Notes under the pieces: model-generated
Told to the model about the DNA's origin: nothing
What the model saw: only the letters and a program-made list of their open reading frames with translations
The model's database searches: none
Source of the DNA: Sacculina carcini
Lineage: Eukaryota; Arthropoda; Thecostraca; Sacculinidae
DNA length: 64,000 nucleotides
Assembly: GCA_916048095.2 (NCBI GenBank)
Contig: OU696572.1
Coordinates: forward strand, 5,227,362 to 5,291,361
Direction of reading: 5' to 3'
Position numbers and translations under genes: made by a program
Shown: positions 20,564-32,913 of the stretch, in pieces
How the letters are laid out: every line of letters starts with the position of its first letter
Numbering within the stretch: position 1 is the first letter of the stretch

Positions 20564-23211
20564 ATTACATTACATTACATTAGGTAGATATTTATATAGC
20601 GCCCTACACCTAGAGGGTCTCTAGGGCGCTGCACACGCGCACACACACACACACACACACAAACGCAAACACAGAAACACACACACATAGCCAAGCACAC
20701 ACAGAAAGTGAAAGGTAGAAAGAAGAGAGATAATTTACACCTTATAATCATCACTAGTATAGACAATGTTCTCTAGAGTATAATACGATTTCACCATGAA
20801 AAACTTCTTGCGTGGAAACTTCTTCTTCAAGAGTGTTTTTTGAAAACAGGGATAGAATAGATAGAACGTAGTGTTGGGGAGAGCCTATTGTAAATACGGG
20901 GTCCTAAGATAGAGAGACAACGATTATAGTGAGTATGTCTAGAAGGAAAAGCAGGTTCCAGTAAGAGACGAGAATCATCAGTTGACCTAAGTGTACGAGT
21001 AGATTTCTGGAAGGATAGAAGTTCAAATAAGTACGAGGGCTTACGGAGAATAAGAGTGGAATGGATGATCAAACAGATGCGGTAGTCAATAAGCGCCTTA
21101 ATAGGGAGAAGTCCTAATTTTTTTAGAAAGGGAGAGACATGAGAGCCAGCAGGGAGATTGTAGATTAGACGACAAGCTTTACTAATAACAGATTGAAGTT
21201 TGCGAGGCTGGCGGTGGTTCAGAGAAAGAAAGAGCGAACAACAGTATTGTACCCTGCTGAGAATGAAAGAATTAGCTAGTTTGAAAGCAGCAGAGACAGT
21301 TAAATATCTGCGGATAGAATAGATTCGCCTCATGTGAAAGTTACATACCCTAATGATATCAGAGATGTATAGATCAAAAGAAAGATAATCATCTAGCAAG
21401 ACACCTAAGCTACGAACAGATTTAGAGAGAGGAACAGATAGACAAGTTAAACTTCTAGAAGATTGAAAAAGGATAAATTTCGTCTTTTCCGGATTGAGCT
21501 TGAGACGGTAGGACAAAGACCAGGTTTCAATGTCATTCAAGAGAGAAGAAACAGAAGATTGGGAAATAGTAGCAGACGAGATAATAATTTGGATGTCATC
21601 CGCAAAGATTTGGAAAGTGACATCATGACGATGTAGGATGTCACCTATGGAAGTTCAGTAAATATTGAAGAGGAGAGGGCCTAGGACGGACCCCTGTGGG
21701 ACACCGTATGAGAGTGGGAAAGACTCACTACAAGAATCAATGGTACAAACAAGCTGATATCGTGAGAGAAGATAAGAGCGGAAGAATGATAGTGCAGTGC
21801 CACTAATACCTAGGTGAGACAGAGTGTTGAGTAGAATTTGATGATCAACAGTGTCAAAAGCCGCAGAGAAGTCCAGTTGAATGAGAAGAACATCCTTACA
21901 AGCAAGAGTATACTTAAGAATAGAGTCATAGAGGAAGAGAAGCGAGGTTTCTGTTGAGTGAAAACTACGGAAGCCTGATTGTTCAGGGAGAAATAGATCA
22001 TGGCGCTCAAGGTAGTCCGAAATCTGAACATAGGCGGCCATTTCAAGCGATTTTGATAGCCAAGGAATTCTAGAGATGGGACGATAGTTAGACAAACAAT
22101 TGGGATCAAGATTAGGTTTTTTTCAGGATAGGGAGAATAGTTGCGCTTTTAGACGCAAGGAATTCACCGAGAGAGAAAGACGAATTGATAAAATAGGTGA
22201 TGAAAGGAAGAAGTAACTCAATACAGTTGGGGATTCGAGCAAGGTTAATAGGGTCCAGGGATGAAGAGCGAGTGTGCACACGCCTCAGTAGTAGCCTGCA
22301 ATCAGAGATGGAAATAGGAAGGAAAGAATTAAAAATGGCGGAGGTGGAGGGAGAATAAGACAATGTAGCAGGAGGGAAGCGACAGCATATATTCGAAATT
22401 TTATTCTCAAAGAAAAGAGAGAATAGGGAAGGTAAGCGAGATGGCTCACTATCAGGAAACACAAGGGTATTAGATTTACCTAAGAGTTTATTAAAAATAT
22501 TCCAGAGGGATTTGCTGTTGAGACTGGAGGAAATTTTTTTATTATAATAGGATTATTTGGCGTCCTCACACAAGATAGACACAAGAGAAGCTTTGGAGCT
22601 ACGAATTTCACTATTGAACCAGGGACTATGAAGAGATGAAGAGGAACGCAACTTCAACAGCAGGAACAAACTGATCTCTAAGCAATTCAAGACAGGAGTT
22701 GAAATATTTACAGAGATCATGGGGAGGTAAGAAACAAAATGAATCATAATTGAAAGACGAAAATATCTGGTTACATAGAGAGCCGTAGTCAACAGTAAGA
22801 TAATCTAGAAAAGTGACAGTTTTATGCGATCTTAAGCTGAGAGGAATAAGCGCGGAAAATTCAATTAAGGAGTGATCTGAAGCAGAGGAATCAATAGGGA
22901 AGACAGTCAAATCCTTGATAGAAATAGGGGAGTCACTGAATGAGAGCACTATGTCGAGGGTGTGACCTTGTTCATGAGTAGAACCGCATACATCATTTGG
23001 TAAACCATAGGAAGAAATTAATTCAAGAAACGAAGAAGAGCACGATTTGAGATGAGGGGCATCTAGCCAAAGATTAAAATCGCCGCAAAATATAATCCTA
23101 GAAGAAAACATAGAAATAAGTGTATCAATGAGAACAGTAAACTCATCTAAGAAAACAGAACTAGATACATAGTTACTACGATAGATTGAGAGAATACAGA
23201 CGGCGGGAGAG

Positions 23212-23212
<1 letters not shown>
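20564..23212 (-). mobile_element. L2/CR1-type LINE, copy A, 5'-truncated and decayed
   Basis: Reading on the minus strand: the C-terminal half of the endonuclease (IIFCGDFNLW, SASDHSL) at about 22.8-23.2 kb, reverse transcriptase (SNYRPIS, LDFSAAFDTVDH, GVPQGSVLGP) about 21.65-22.46 kb, FADD near 21.6 kb, and a C-terminal domain at 20827-21540. Frames change near 22.1 and 22.5 kb and there is a stop near 21.65 kb, so it is dead. The 3' UTR contains GT repeats and ends in a hairpin and (TAATG)n tail (20564-20581). It is related to copy B at 26-32.9 kb. Confidence 0.85.
20599..20631 (-). other. LINE copy A 3' hairpin
   Basis: AGCGCCCTA and TAGGGCGCT form a 9-bp stem. The minus-strand sequence continues ATATAAATATCTACC into the TAATG repeats. 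The loop contains GAGACCCTC, also found in the hairpin at 23327-23356. Confidence 0.65.
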
Positions 23213-23213
<1 letters not shown>

Positions 23214-23265
<52 letters not shown>

Positions 23266-23355
23266 ACACACACACATACACACACACACATTTTTACATT
23301 TACATTTACATTAAGACATTTATATCGCGCTTTTCACCCGAGGGTCTCAAAAGCG

Positions 23356-23417
<62 letters not shown>
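23214..23417 (-). repeat. (AC)n arrays flanking another LINE 3' end
   Basis: (AC)n lies at 23214-23290 and 23358-23417. Between them, on the minus strand, is a 3' end with hairpin GCGCTTTT … AAAAGCGC (23327-23356), ATATAAATG, and a (TAAATG)n tail ending near 23291. This is a very short copy of a LINE (or a SINE using its tail) related to copy A. Confidence 0.65.
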
Positions 23418-23423
<6 letters not shown>

Positions 23424-23429
23424 CGTGAA

Positions 23430-25500
23430 AAGCTAATTATGAAAAGCTAAACAGGTTTTACTCAAAAAAGAATTGGGACCACGAGATTGATGACTCTGAC
23501 GTAAACAATATATACAAAACGTTTTGTCGCATCTACAAAGAAGGAGTGGACAAATACATTCCTATCAGAAGAAAAAAGATGATAAAGAAGCAGTGGTTCA
23601 GTGAGGAATGTATGAAAGCAAAAAAAGAAAGAGACCAGCAATGGAGGCGATATCGAACAAACAAGGATACAGAAAGTTATACGAGATATAAAATCTGTCA
23701 AAATAGATATACGAGAATAAGAAGAGAGGCACAATCAAAATTCGAAGAAGACATTGTCAATAACATCAAAGACAAGCCGAAATTATTCTACCACTACATC
23801 AACAGCCGCATTAAAGTGAAAAACAAAATACAGCATATATACGAAAACGGTACGGCATACACAGATGAAAAAGATATATGCGAAATATTGAACAACCAAT
23901 TTCACTCGGTCTTTTAAGAGAACGACACATGGATTCCTCCTGAGGAAAGCATAGAGAGTACGCCAAAAATGCAGGACATCAAAATATCATGCAGTCAAAT
24001 AGAAAAAGAACTGTTATCTTTGGATAAATATAAATCATGTGGTCCAGACGATATTTCCAGTTATGTATTGAAGAGTTGTGCGAAAACGCTGAGCAGACCT
24101 CTAGAAATCATCATGAACGCCTCGTTGAGACAGGGCAAATTACCAGACATATGGAAACAGGCCAATATTACCCCATTGTTCAAAAAAGGGAAAGCTGAGA
24201 ATGCTGCAAATTATAGGCCAATATCACTAACGAGTGTCGTTTGCAAAATTATAGAAAAAATTATTAGAAAACAATCGACCAGATTTCTCGAAACCAATAG
24301 AATTCTGTCAGATCAACAATTTGGATTCAGGTCTCAAAAATCAACTACTGCGAATCTCATCAGTTTCTATAGTAGAATTATTTAAAATACACAAGAGAGA
24401 GAGCAATGGACCGATGCAGTTTACATTGATTTTGAGAAGGCCTTCGATAAGGTCCCTCATGATAAGCTGATCTATAAACTAGTGAAAAACGGAAAAATTG
24501 GCAAACAACTGGAAAAATGGATGACGGATTTTCTGAAAAACAGGCAAATGAGAACATGTCTGAGAGGGCACAAATCTTCGTGGATAAACGTGAAAAGCGG
24601 TGTACCTCAGGGCACAGTCTTGGCGCCGATCATGTTCATCTTATACATAAATGATATACAGGATGTCGTGCCGCCAGACATATACATGAACATGTTCGCC
24701 GAAGATGTCAAACTACAAAAAAATATTCGCAGCCTAGAAGATTGTGTAGACTTACAGACATGTATAGAAAATTTGGAACTGTGGAGTGATCACTGGCAAA
24801 TGTCATTTAATACAAACAAATGTCGAATTGTACGATTTGGGACTAGTAAATTCAGACCAAACTATTCTTACATAATGAATAATATACCATTACAGGATTC
24901 GCAAAAAGAAAAAGACCTTGGAGTAATAATGAATCACAAGCTGTCTCCTGAAAACCATATATCCGAAATAGTGAAAAAGACAAATTGCAAAATTGCACAT
25001 ATTAAAACAGCTTTCACATATATCAACGCTGAAATGTTAAGAAAGTTAATAATAGCTATCATTAAACCATCTCTAGAATACGCTGTCACAATATGGAGTC
25101 CGCATCTACAGAAGCACAAGGAAAAACTAGAGAAAGTACAAAGATCAGCTACAAAAATATCACACGAGACAAGACATTTAGGCTACAATGAAAGACTGAG
25201 AAAATTGAACCTATCTACACTAGAAGAAAGAAGAGTTAGAGGAGATGTGATAGCTATATATAGATATATGACAGGCAAAGAAAATATTCAAAATACCAGT
25301 CTGTTCCAGCCGACCATTTCCACACGTTTACATGCTCTAAGTCTTAAAAAGTAGAGCCAAAAAAGATATAAAGAAGTACAGTTTCCCTCAACGTAGTATA
25401 GATTTTTGGAATAGAATACCGAAAATATAATAGGACAGCCAACAACAAGTAAATTCAAAGAAAATTATGATCTCTGGAAGGCAGGAGACACGAGTTTCTG
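23430..25500 (+). mobile_element. CR1/Jockey-like LINE fragment with altered RT active site
   Basis: The frame runs from the linker after the endonuclease (FYSKKNWDHEIDDSD, about 23455) through reverse transcriptase (NYRPISLTSVV, FDFEKAFDKVPHDKL, SGVPQGTVLAPIMF) to the C-terminal domain (LEYAVTIWSPHL, LEERRVRGDVI). It has in-frame stops near 23917 and 24385 and further damage after 25354. At the catalytic box it reads FAED (24695-24706) where FADD is expected, so the first catalytic Asp is Glu. The endonuclease is absent. It is not closely related to copies A and B. Confidence 0.85.
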
Positions 25501-25600
25501 ACTCATTCCTGCGCGAGCAACTCGGTAAGAACAACTCGGTAAGAACACACACTCAAGCACAAGAGTCATACACATACAACAATCACGAACACATTCACCT

Positions 25601-25642
<42 letters not shown>

Positions 25643-26040
25643 CAGACAAGTACATATACGCACAAACACAAACATACACTCACGTTAACATACTCAGAAA
25701 CACAAAAATACACACGCACACACACATACATATTGAATAAGATAGCACAACACAACATACAACACATTAAGACAACACAGCAAGCATACAACGACATACA
25801 CTCAGATTGACAAATCACAACACAATGGACACACAAAAACAAACCAGAAAACACAACATAACAGACACACAAAGACATACACTCAAACAAATAGACAGAG
25901 AACACAACACAACAGACACACAAACAGATAACAGAGCTCAACACAACAACACACAGACATCATACAATGGAGAAACATACATACACAAGAACGGAAAACA
26001 CGCGTATGAAGCACATACACATAGAAGACAGAATTAGGAA
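25501..26040. repeat. AC-rich low-complexity DNA
   Basis: (AC)n at about 25601-25640, followed by A/C-rich sequence with many ACACAA and ACAGACACA words up to 26040. It probably includes the 3' UTR of LINE copy B (minus strand). No gene. Confidence 0.7.
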
Positions 26041-28186
26041 ACAATCAGACCTTATATTCAGTACTAATATATACAATATTATTAAGACAGTAATAGGACT
26101 TATTGAGAAATAAATTTTTATTATGTTTTTTGAAAAGAGATAGAGATTTGATTGAGCGTATTGAGGGAGATAGCCTATTGTAGATACGAGGTCCTAAGAT
26201 AGAGAAACAAAGATTGTAGTGAGAATGCCTAGAAGGAAAGGAAGGTTCAACTAAAAGAAAAGGATCGTTAGAAGACCTAAGAGAAAGAGATGAGGTTTTA
26301 TAAGAGAGGAGGTCAAACAGATACGCAGGCTTACGAAGATGAAGAGCTGAATGAATAATTAAACAAATACGATACTCAACAAGAGCCTTAATGGGAAGTA
26401 ACCTACGTTTTTGTAAAAAAGAAGAGACATGAGAACCCGAAGGAAGATTAAATATCATACGACAAGCTTTATTAATAATGGATTGAAGTTTCCTAAGCTG
26501 GCGGTGGTTGAGAGATAGTAGAAGAGAACAGCAGTACTGAATTTTACTAAAGATGAATGAATTAGCTAACTTGAAAGCAGCAGAGATAGTTATATATCTA
26601 CGAATGGAATAGATACGCCTTAGTTGAAAGTTACAGCACCTGATAATGTCAGAGATGTGTGGATCCAAAGAAAGAGTAAGTGTGTAATCTCTTAGTAATC
26701 TTGCTATCGAGTATGATACCACGACTACGTACATAGCAGGATAGAGGTATACTAAGAGAAGTAGTACTATTAGAAGATGGAATGAGAATACACTTAGTCT
26801 TATCAGGATTAAGTTTGAGATGACGAGTGAACGCCCATCTATCTATATCAGATAGGATGGTACTGACTGAAGAGTGAGAAATAGACTCAGACGAGACAAG
26901 GATTTGAATGTCGTCAGCGAATATTTGGAAGGACACATCGTAACGACGAAGAACTTTCCCTACAGAGGTAAGATACATATTGAAGAGGAGAGGACCTAAG
27001 ACAGAGCCTTGAGGTACACCACAAGTTAGTGGGCAAGCATCACTACAAGAATAAGCAGAGGTAGAAACAAATTGAAGTCTATCAGAAAGATAAGAGCGAA
27101 AGAAAGAGAGAGCTGTGCCGCTAATGCCTAAATCTAACAGAGTATCAATAAGAAGCAGATGATTAACAGTGTCAAATGCAGCAGAGAAGTCTAGATGTAT
27201 AAGTAGAACATCATTACCAGAGAGAGTAGATTTGAGAATAGAATCATAGAGAAAAATTAAAGAAGTTTCTTTAGAGTGAAAGTGACGGAAGCCAGACTGC
27301 TCAGGAAGAAACAAATTGTTAGATTCAAGATATTCAGATATTTGTATGTAGGCAGCCATTTCAAGAACCTTAGACAGCCAGGGAATTCTAGTGATTGGTC
27401 GATAGTTAAAAAACGTGTTAGCATTCAGATCAGATTTCTTAAGTATAGGGAGAATACTGGCAGTTTTAGATGCAAGAAATTCCCCAAGAGTGAAAGAAGC
27501 ATTGATGAAATTAGCTAAGAAAGGAAGGAGCAATTCATTGGAGTGAGGGATCCTGGAAAGATCAATGGGATCGAGAGATGAATAATTGATTTTAACATGC
27601 CTTAAAATAGTTCTACAGTCAGAAAGGGTAACTATAGTAAAAGAGTGAAAAACAGAGGAGGGTAAGGGCGGAGAGGATACTGTTAGAGCAGCAGGGAAAA
27701 AGCAGCGAATCTTATCGATTTTAGACTGGAAGAAATTCATAAATAAAGAAGGCAACCGATTAGAGGCAGAATCTGGGAAAACAGGACTACGGGAATTACC
27801 TAAAAGACTGTCAAAAAGCTTCCAAAGTTTCTTAGAGTTAAGACATGAGGAAATTTTAGAATTATAGTAAGATTTCTTGGCGGAGTCGCAAAGAAGATGA
27901 TGATGACGGCGGGCAGAACAGAAAGATTGCCACGAAGAGTCAGTCCTGAGACGACGCCATTGGCGTTCAAGACGACGCAGGGAGGTTTTAGAATATTTAA
28001 TATCAGAGTTAAACCAAGGACAGCGAGTATTAGTGGAACGGAAGACTTTAACAGGAATAAAGGTTGGTTTGAGAGAATCGAGGGATGAGTTAAAGTATCC
28101 TAAGAGAGAATTAGGTGGTATATGAACGAAACATTCAGTAGCAAAAGACAAATGCATATTGACATAAAGAGAGTCCAAATCAGCGT
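26041..28186 (-). mobile_element. L2/CR1-type LINE copy B, 3' part
   Basis: A 509-codon minus-strand frame (26649-28178) covers the linker, reverse transcriptase (LDFSAAFDTVNH, GVPQGSVLGP, FADD near 26.91 kb) and thumb. The C-terminal domain continues in another frame at 26045-26734, implying one frameshift near 26.7 kb. The sequence stops abruptly at a Gypsy insertion (28187) and resumes at 32410. It is better preserved than copy A. Confidence 0.88.
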
Positions 28187-31100
28187 TGTAGTGTAATTTG
28201 GGGAAATCCCAAAGTTGGTGTTGGCAGTTCTATATTAATGTTGTGTGTTGCGTATTTGGATGCTTTGATTCGGATGAGTGTGTGTGTTCGTGATTGAGTG
28301 GTCGTTTGTTAAATATAGCCAAGTTCTTGATGTTTATTCTCGAATTGGTAATTGCAAAAGGTTCGATTGCATACATAACAATATATTTAACAAACGATTT
28401 GATTAGATAACTTGTTCCACAGAGTATGGATAAGTTCCTCCGCCCGTCACAGCTGGACATTGATCCAGAATCAGCCGATGCTGAAGATGAATGGCCTATG
28501 TGGCATGATAATTTTGAGGCGTTCTGCTCCGCCATAAGTCATTAGTTGAATCCAGATAAAATGTCACTTCTACGGGCGCATGTGAACTGTAAACTGTACA
28601 AGATCATAAAGAACGCACAGGGTTACGGTACAGCGATCACTCTTCTCAAGTCAAGGTTCGTTAAACCTAAAAGTGAAGTGTTTGCGCGATACAAACTGGC
28701 TGTATGCAAACAGACAAGTGGAGAATCCCTCGATTCATTCGTTGACAGACTCAGAAGTCATGCTGCTGATTGTGGTTTTAAGGACTATACGGCCCAACAG
28801 GCTGAGGAGCTAGCGATTCGCGACGCTTTTATTGAGGGAATGACGTCAAGCGCCATAAGACAAAGGTTGTTGGAAAATTTGTCGTTGAGCCTCACTACAG
28901 CGATAGAACAAGCGAGAGCATTGGAGATGGCACAGAAACAGTCAGCTTGCTATGTAGATGAATAGCTTGCTATATATGTAGACAGCTTGCTATATATGTA
29001 GACAGCTGTTGCTGCTAGGCATCGAACACGTGTTGATGACAATAATGTTGAAGAAAAAGTGAGTGTTGTTTCTGATTCACAGGATTACGCCGCGGCTGCT
29101 CAGATTCAAAGGTGCTGTTTCTGTGGTGGGCGGACTCACCCTCGATCGGTGTGTCCAGCGCGAAGCGCAGCGTTTGCCAAATGTCAGAAAATTGGTCATT
29201 ACGCTCGCGTATGCAGGTCACAAAAGAGAAGGATGTTCCAATGTTCTCCGACTTCGGCAGCGACAACATCCATCAGCGCTGGAGCCATGATAGCCGCAAC
29301 GTCTTCGGTAAAGTCTGCTTTGTACAGTGTACGTTCAACTGTGACGCCTATTAAGCTCAACAAGAATATCGAAACGGAGGCATTGGTTGACACTGGGAGC
29401 TGCAAAAGTTTTATTCGCTCTAGCATCGCAAGATCACAGGATTTAGACATTTTTTCATCTTCAGGACGCATCTCAATGGCGTGTTCTTCACAACATGTGG
29501 ATATCAATGGTTGTTGTTTGGTTGACCTCACCATAAAAGGCAAGACGTATTCCAGTGTCGGGCTTCATCTTCTTGATGACCTGTGTGCGCCTATAGTGTT
29601 AGGACACGACTTCTTGGGACTTCACGAGAAAACCACAGTGGAATTCAATGGTCGAGAACCGCCTCTCGAGATTTGTGGAGTGATGACCGCCAATGTTAAG
29701 CCTCCGTTGTTGTTTGAAAACTTGACATCTGATTGCATACCCATCGCTGTGAAATCTCGCCGTTATCCTAGAACAGATGTTGATTTCATTAGAGGTGAAG
29801 TAACAAGACTGCTGGATGAAGGAATAATAACGCCTAGCCGCAGTGCCTGGAGAGCACAAGTAGTGGTCGTCAAGCAAAACACCAAGAAGAGGCTGGTCAT
29901 AGACTACTCACAGACCATAAATCGTTTCACCAACTTGGTTGCATATCCAATGCCTGGTATCAGTGAAACTGTGGAGAAAGTTTCCAAATACAGATATTTC
30001 AGTACAATTGACTTGGAAGCAGCGCATCACCAGATTCCTCTCCGAGATGTTGACCGACCTTACAGCGCATTCGAGGCGAACGGAAAATTGTACGAATTTA
30101 CGCGGGTTCCGTTCGGAGTGATCAACGGAGCGACCTGTTTTCAACAGACACTAGACGAGATCATTGAGAAAGAAAACCTCGAGGCGACATTCGCATACAT
30201 AGATGATATTACGATATGTGGACGTACGTTGGAAGAACACAACCGCAACTTGTGCAGATTCAAATCGGTCGCTGCGAAATATGGTCTCACGGTAAACGAA
30301 GAGAAGTGCGTGTATTCACAGGAATCCGTTTCACTCCTTGGTCACGTCATCACGAAAGGTGAAATAAAACCCGACCCTGAACGTATGAAAGCGTTAATCG
30401 AAATGAAGGAGCCCCACAACTTGCCGAGTCTCAAGAGAACCATGGGGCTACTGTCTCACTACGCCAAGTGGGTGCCAAAATTTTCGCAAAAAGTTCGTCC
30501 GCTCATATCGACACCAAGTTTTCCCTTGTCAAAATCAGCTTCGGAAAATTTGCACGCCCTGAAGAGTGAAATAGCCGATGCTTCACTTTCTGGAATAAAC
30601 GATGACATGATATTTACTGTGGAAACCGATGCTTCAGCTGACGCTATAGCCGCCTCACTGACTCAGGAAGGGAAACCAATGGCCTTCTTTTCTCGATCAT
30701 TGTCAGATTCTGAAAAACGACAGTCTACGGTAGAGCGGGAGGCGTGTGCCATCGTGGAAGCACTAAAGAAATGGCGCCATTTTCTGCTGGGCCGCATATT
30801 TAGGCTGTTAACAGATCAACAGTCATGATTCATGTTTGATGCCAAAAATCATGGTAGAATAAAGAATGAGAAGGTCATGAGATGGAGACTGTAACTCAGC
30901 TGTTTCAACTTCGACATAATATACAGGCCTGGCGGGCGAAACCATGTGGCAGACGCCCTTTCTCGTGCATCTGGAATTGTATCATCAATGACAAATTCAT
31001 GCGATTTAAAACGTGTTCACGTGACTCTGTGTCATCCAGGAGTGCAACGAATGTATCACCTTGTACGCCAAGGAAATTTACCATTTTCAATGGACGAGAT

Positions 31101-32404
31101 TCGTTCGGTGACTCGAAAATGTGAAGTGTGCGCGAAAATCAAACCGAGATTTATCAACAAGACCGGAACGCTGATAAAGGCCACGCAACCGTTTGAACGA
31201 TTGTCGATAGATTACAAAGGACCACTGCCTTCTCTGTCTGCGAATAAGTATATCTTGAATATAGTAGATGAGTATAGTAGATTCTCATTCGCAAACGCGA
31301 CCCAGGATACGTCGGCCGCCACTACGATCAAGTGTCTTTTTTCATTGTTCTCTGTTTGGGGACTACCTGAGTATGTCCATTCGGATAGGGGGCCGGCATT
31401 TGTATCGACTGAATACCAGACGTTTATGCATGAAAAGAGTGTGGCTACTAGTTACTCTTCTTCCTATAACCCTCGCGGTAACGGGCAAATCGAAAGGGCG
31501 AATGGCACTTTGTGGCGGACGATAAGATTAGCGCTCGCATCTCGTGATCTGCCGATTGAGGCGTAAGAGTCAGTACTTGACGATGCGCTACACAGCATGA
31601 GATCTTTGCTGTGTGTAGCCACCAACGAGACCCCACATGAACGGATGTTTATTCATCCTCGAAAGGCGATGTACGGTGAAGCTCTTCCATCATGGCTGAA
31701 AGTGAACGAAAACGCTCTGCTCAAACGCTCTCTGAGAAGGTCGAAATACGAACCTGATACAGAGGAAGTGCGAGTTTTACATGTAAATCCTCAGTGGGTG
31801 AAAGTGCTCCACGCAGGCGGAAAGCAGTCAACTGTTCCGTTCAGACATCTGGCGCCGACGGGTGAAGAGAGCGTTCGTGGTGAAAACTTACCTGTTGAGA
31901 CGGAGCAAGCGGATCATCTGGGCGGCCCAACTAAAGCAAATCCAGCCGTGGAGAACTTACCTCAACAAACCGTGGAGAATGCAGAACCCAGTCCAGGACC
32001 ATATGATGGTAACATTGACGTAGGTGACATTGGGTCGGGACCAGCCAAATTACCAACTCCGGAACCTCGCAGGTCGGGTCGTAATCGGCGTCAACCAGAT
32101 TATTTGTCAGATTACGTCCGTTAACATCCATTATTTCCTAGACGTTTGTTTTGTGTGTTCATGTACGCCCCTTGAGGTTTCGCAATCGTGTTGGTTTTGG
32201 TGGGGGAGAATGTAGTGTAATTTGGGGAAATCCCAAAGTTGGTGTTGGCAGTTCTATATTAATGTTGTGTGTTGCGTATTTGGATGCTTTGATTCGGATG
32301 AGTGTGTGTGTTCGTGATTGAGTGGTCGTTTGTTAAATATAGCCAAGTTCTTGATGTTTATTCTCGAATTGGTAATTGCAAAAGGTTCGATTGCATACAT
32401 AACA
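28187..32404 (+). mobile_element. Gypsy LTR retrotransposon inserted in LINE copy B, LTRs identical, coding broken
   Basis: LTRs of 194 bp at 28187-28380 and 32211-32404 (TGTAGTG … CATAACA) look identical base for base. The target duplication AGCGT is at 28182-28186 and 32405-32409. A purine tract GGTGGGGGAGAA precedes the 3' LTR. Identical LTRs mean a recent insertion, yet the coding region is broken in about five places. Two CCHC-like knuckles in gag suggest a Mag-like lineage. Confidence 0.92.
28424..32124 (+). pseudogene. Gypsy gag-pol region (Mag-like)
   Basis: Parts in order: gag from 28424 (capsid-like, about 28.45-28.96 kb), zinc knuckles near 29.1-29.2 kb (CCFCGG, IGHYARVC), protease with DTGS near 29.39 kb, reverse transcriptase about 29.75-30.4 kb with YIDDITI, RNase H about 30.6-30.95 kb, integrase about 31.0-31.7 kb with SDRGPAF, and a basic C-terminus ending SGRNRRQPDYL. 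Broken. Confidence 0.88.
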
Positions 32405-32409
32405 AGCGT

Positions 32410-32913
32410 TACGATAATCCGAGAAACCAATAAGTTTGGGAGATTTGTAAGTGATAGGGAGGCAGGCAGAAAATTCAACTAATGAATGATCAGAAATGAA
32501 GGAATCAATAGGAAAACAGTGAGATCTCTAATAAGAATAGTAGAATCGGAGAAAGAAAGGAGGAGATCAAGTGTGTGGCCGTGAACATGAGTAGGGCAGC
32601 AGATATGATTACAAAGACCTAATGAATCGATTAATTGTAAAAATATAGAAGAACAAGACTTGAGATGATGCGCATCAACCCAAAGGTTGAAGTCACCACA
32701 AATCACTATTATAGAAGAGAAAATTGGAAGAAGTGTGTATATAAGAGAAGAAAACTCATCAAGAAATATTGAGGAAGAGAAAGAATTAAGACGGTATATG
32801 TTGACAATACATACAGGCAGAGTAGTTTTACCTATTACTTTACAACAGATGTATTCAAATGACTTAATAGGAATTTCTACACTACATAGATAGGCATTAA
32901 TGATGTTAGAATT
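32410..32913 (-). mobile_element. LINE copy B, endonuclease part beyond the Gypsy insertion
   Basis: The minus strand encodes VCIVNIYRLN, IVICGDFNLW and GHTLDLLLSF, the middle of the LINE endonuclease, collinear with 26041-28186. It ends at 32913 where a second Gypsy LTR starts, so the endonuclease N-terminus and ORF1 are missing here. Confidence 0.85.

Noticed and set aside
20232-20624. Plus-strand frames with CVRCNQ repeats
   Set aside because: They are opposite the minus-strand Gypsy C-terminus and contain a short duplicated word; no domain seen.
25465-26037. Frames of 76-159 codons, Cys/Val- or Thr/His-rich
   Set aside because: Low-complexity AC-rich DNA in and around a LINE 3' UTR.
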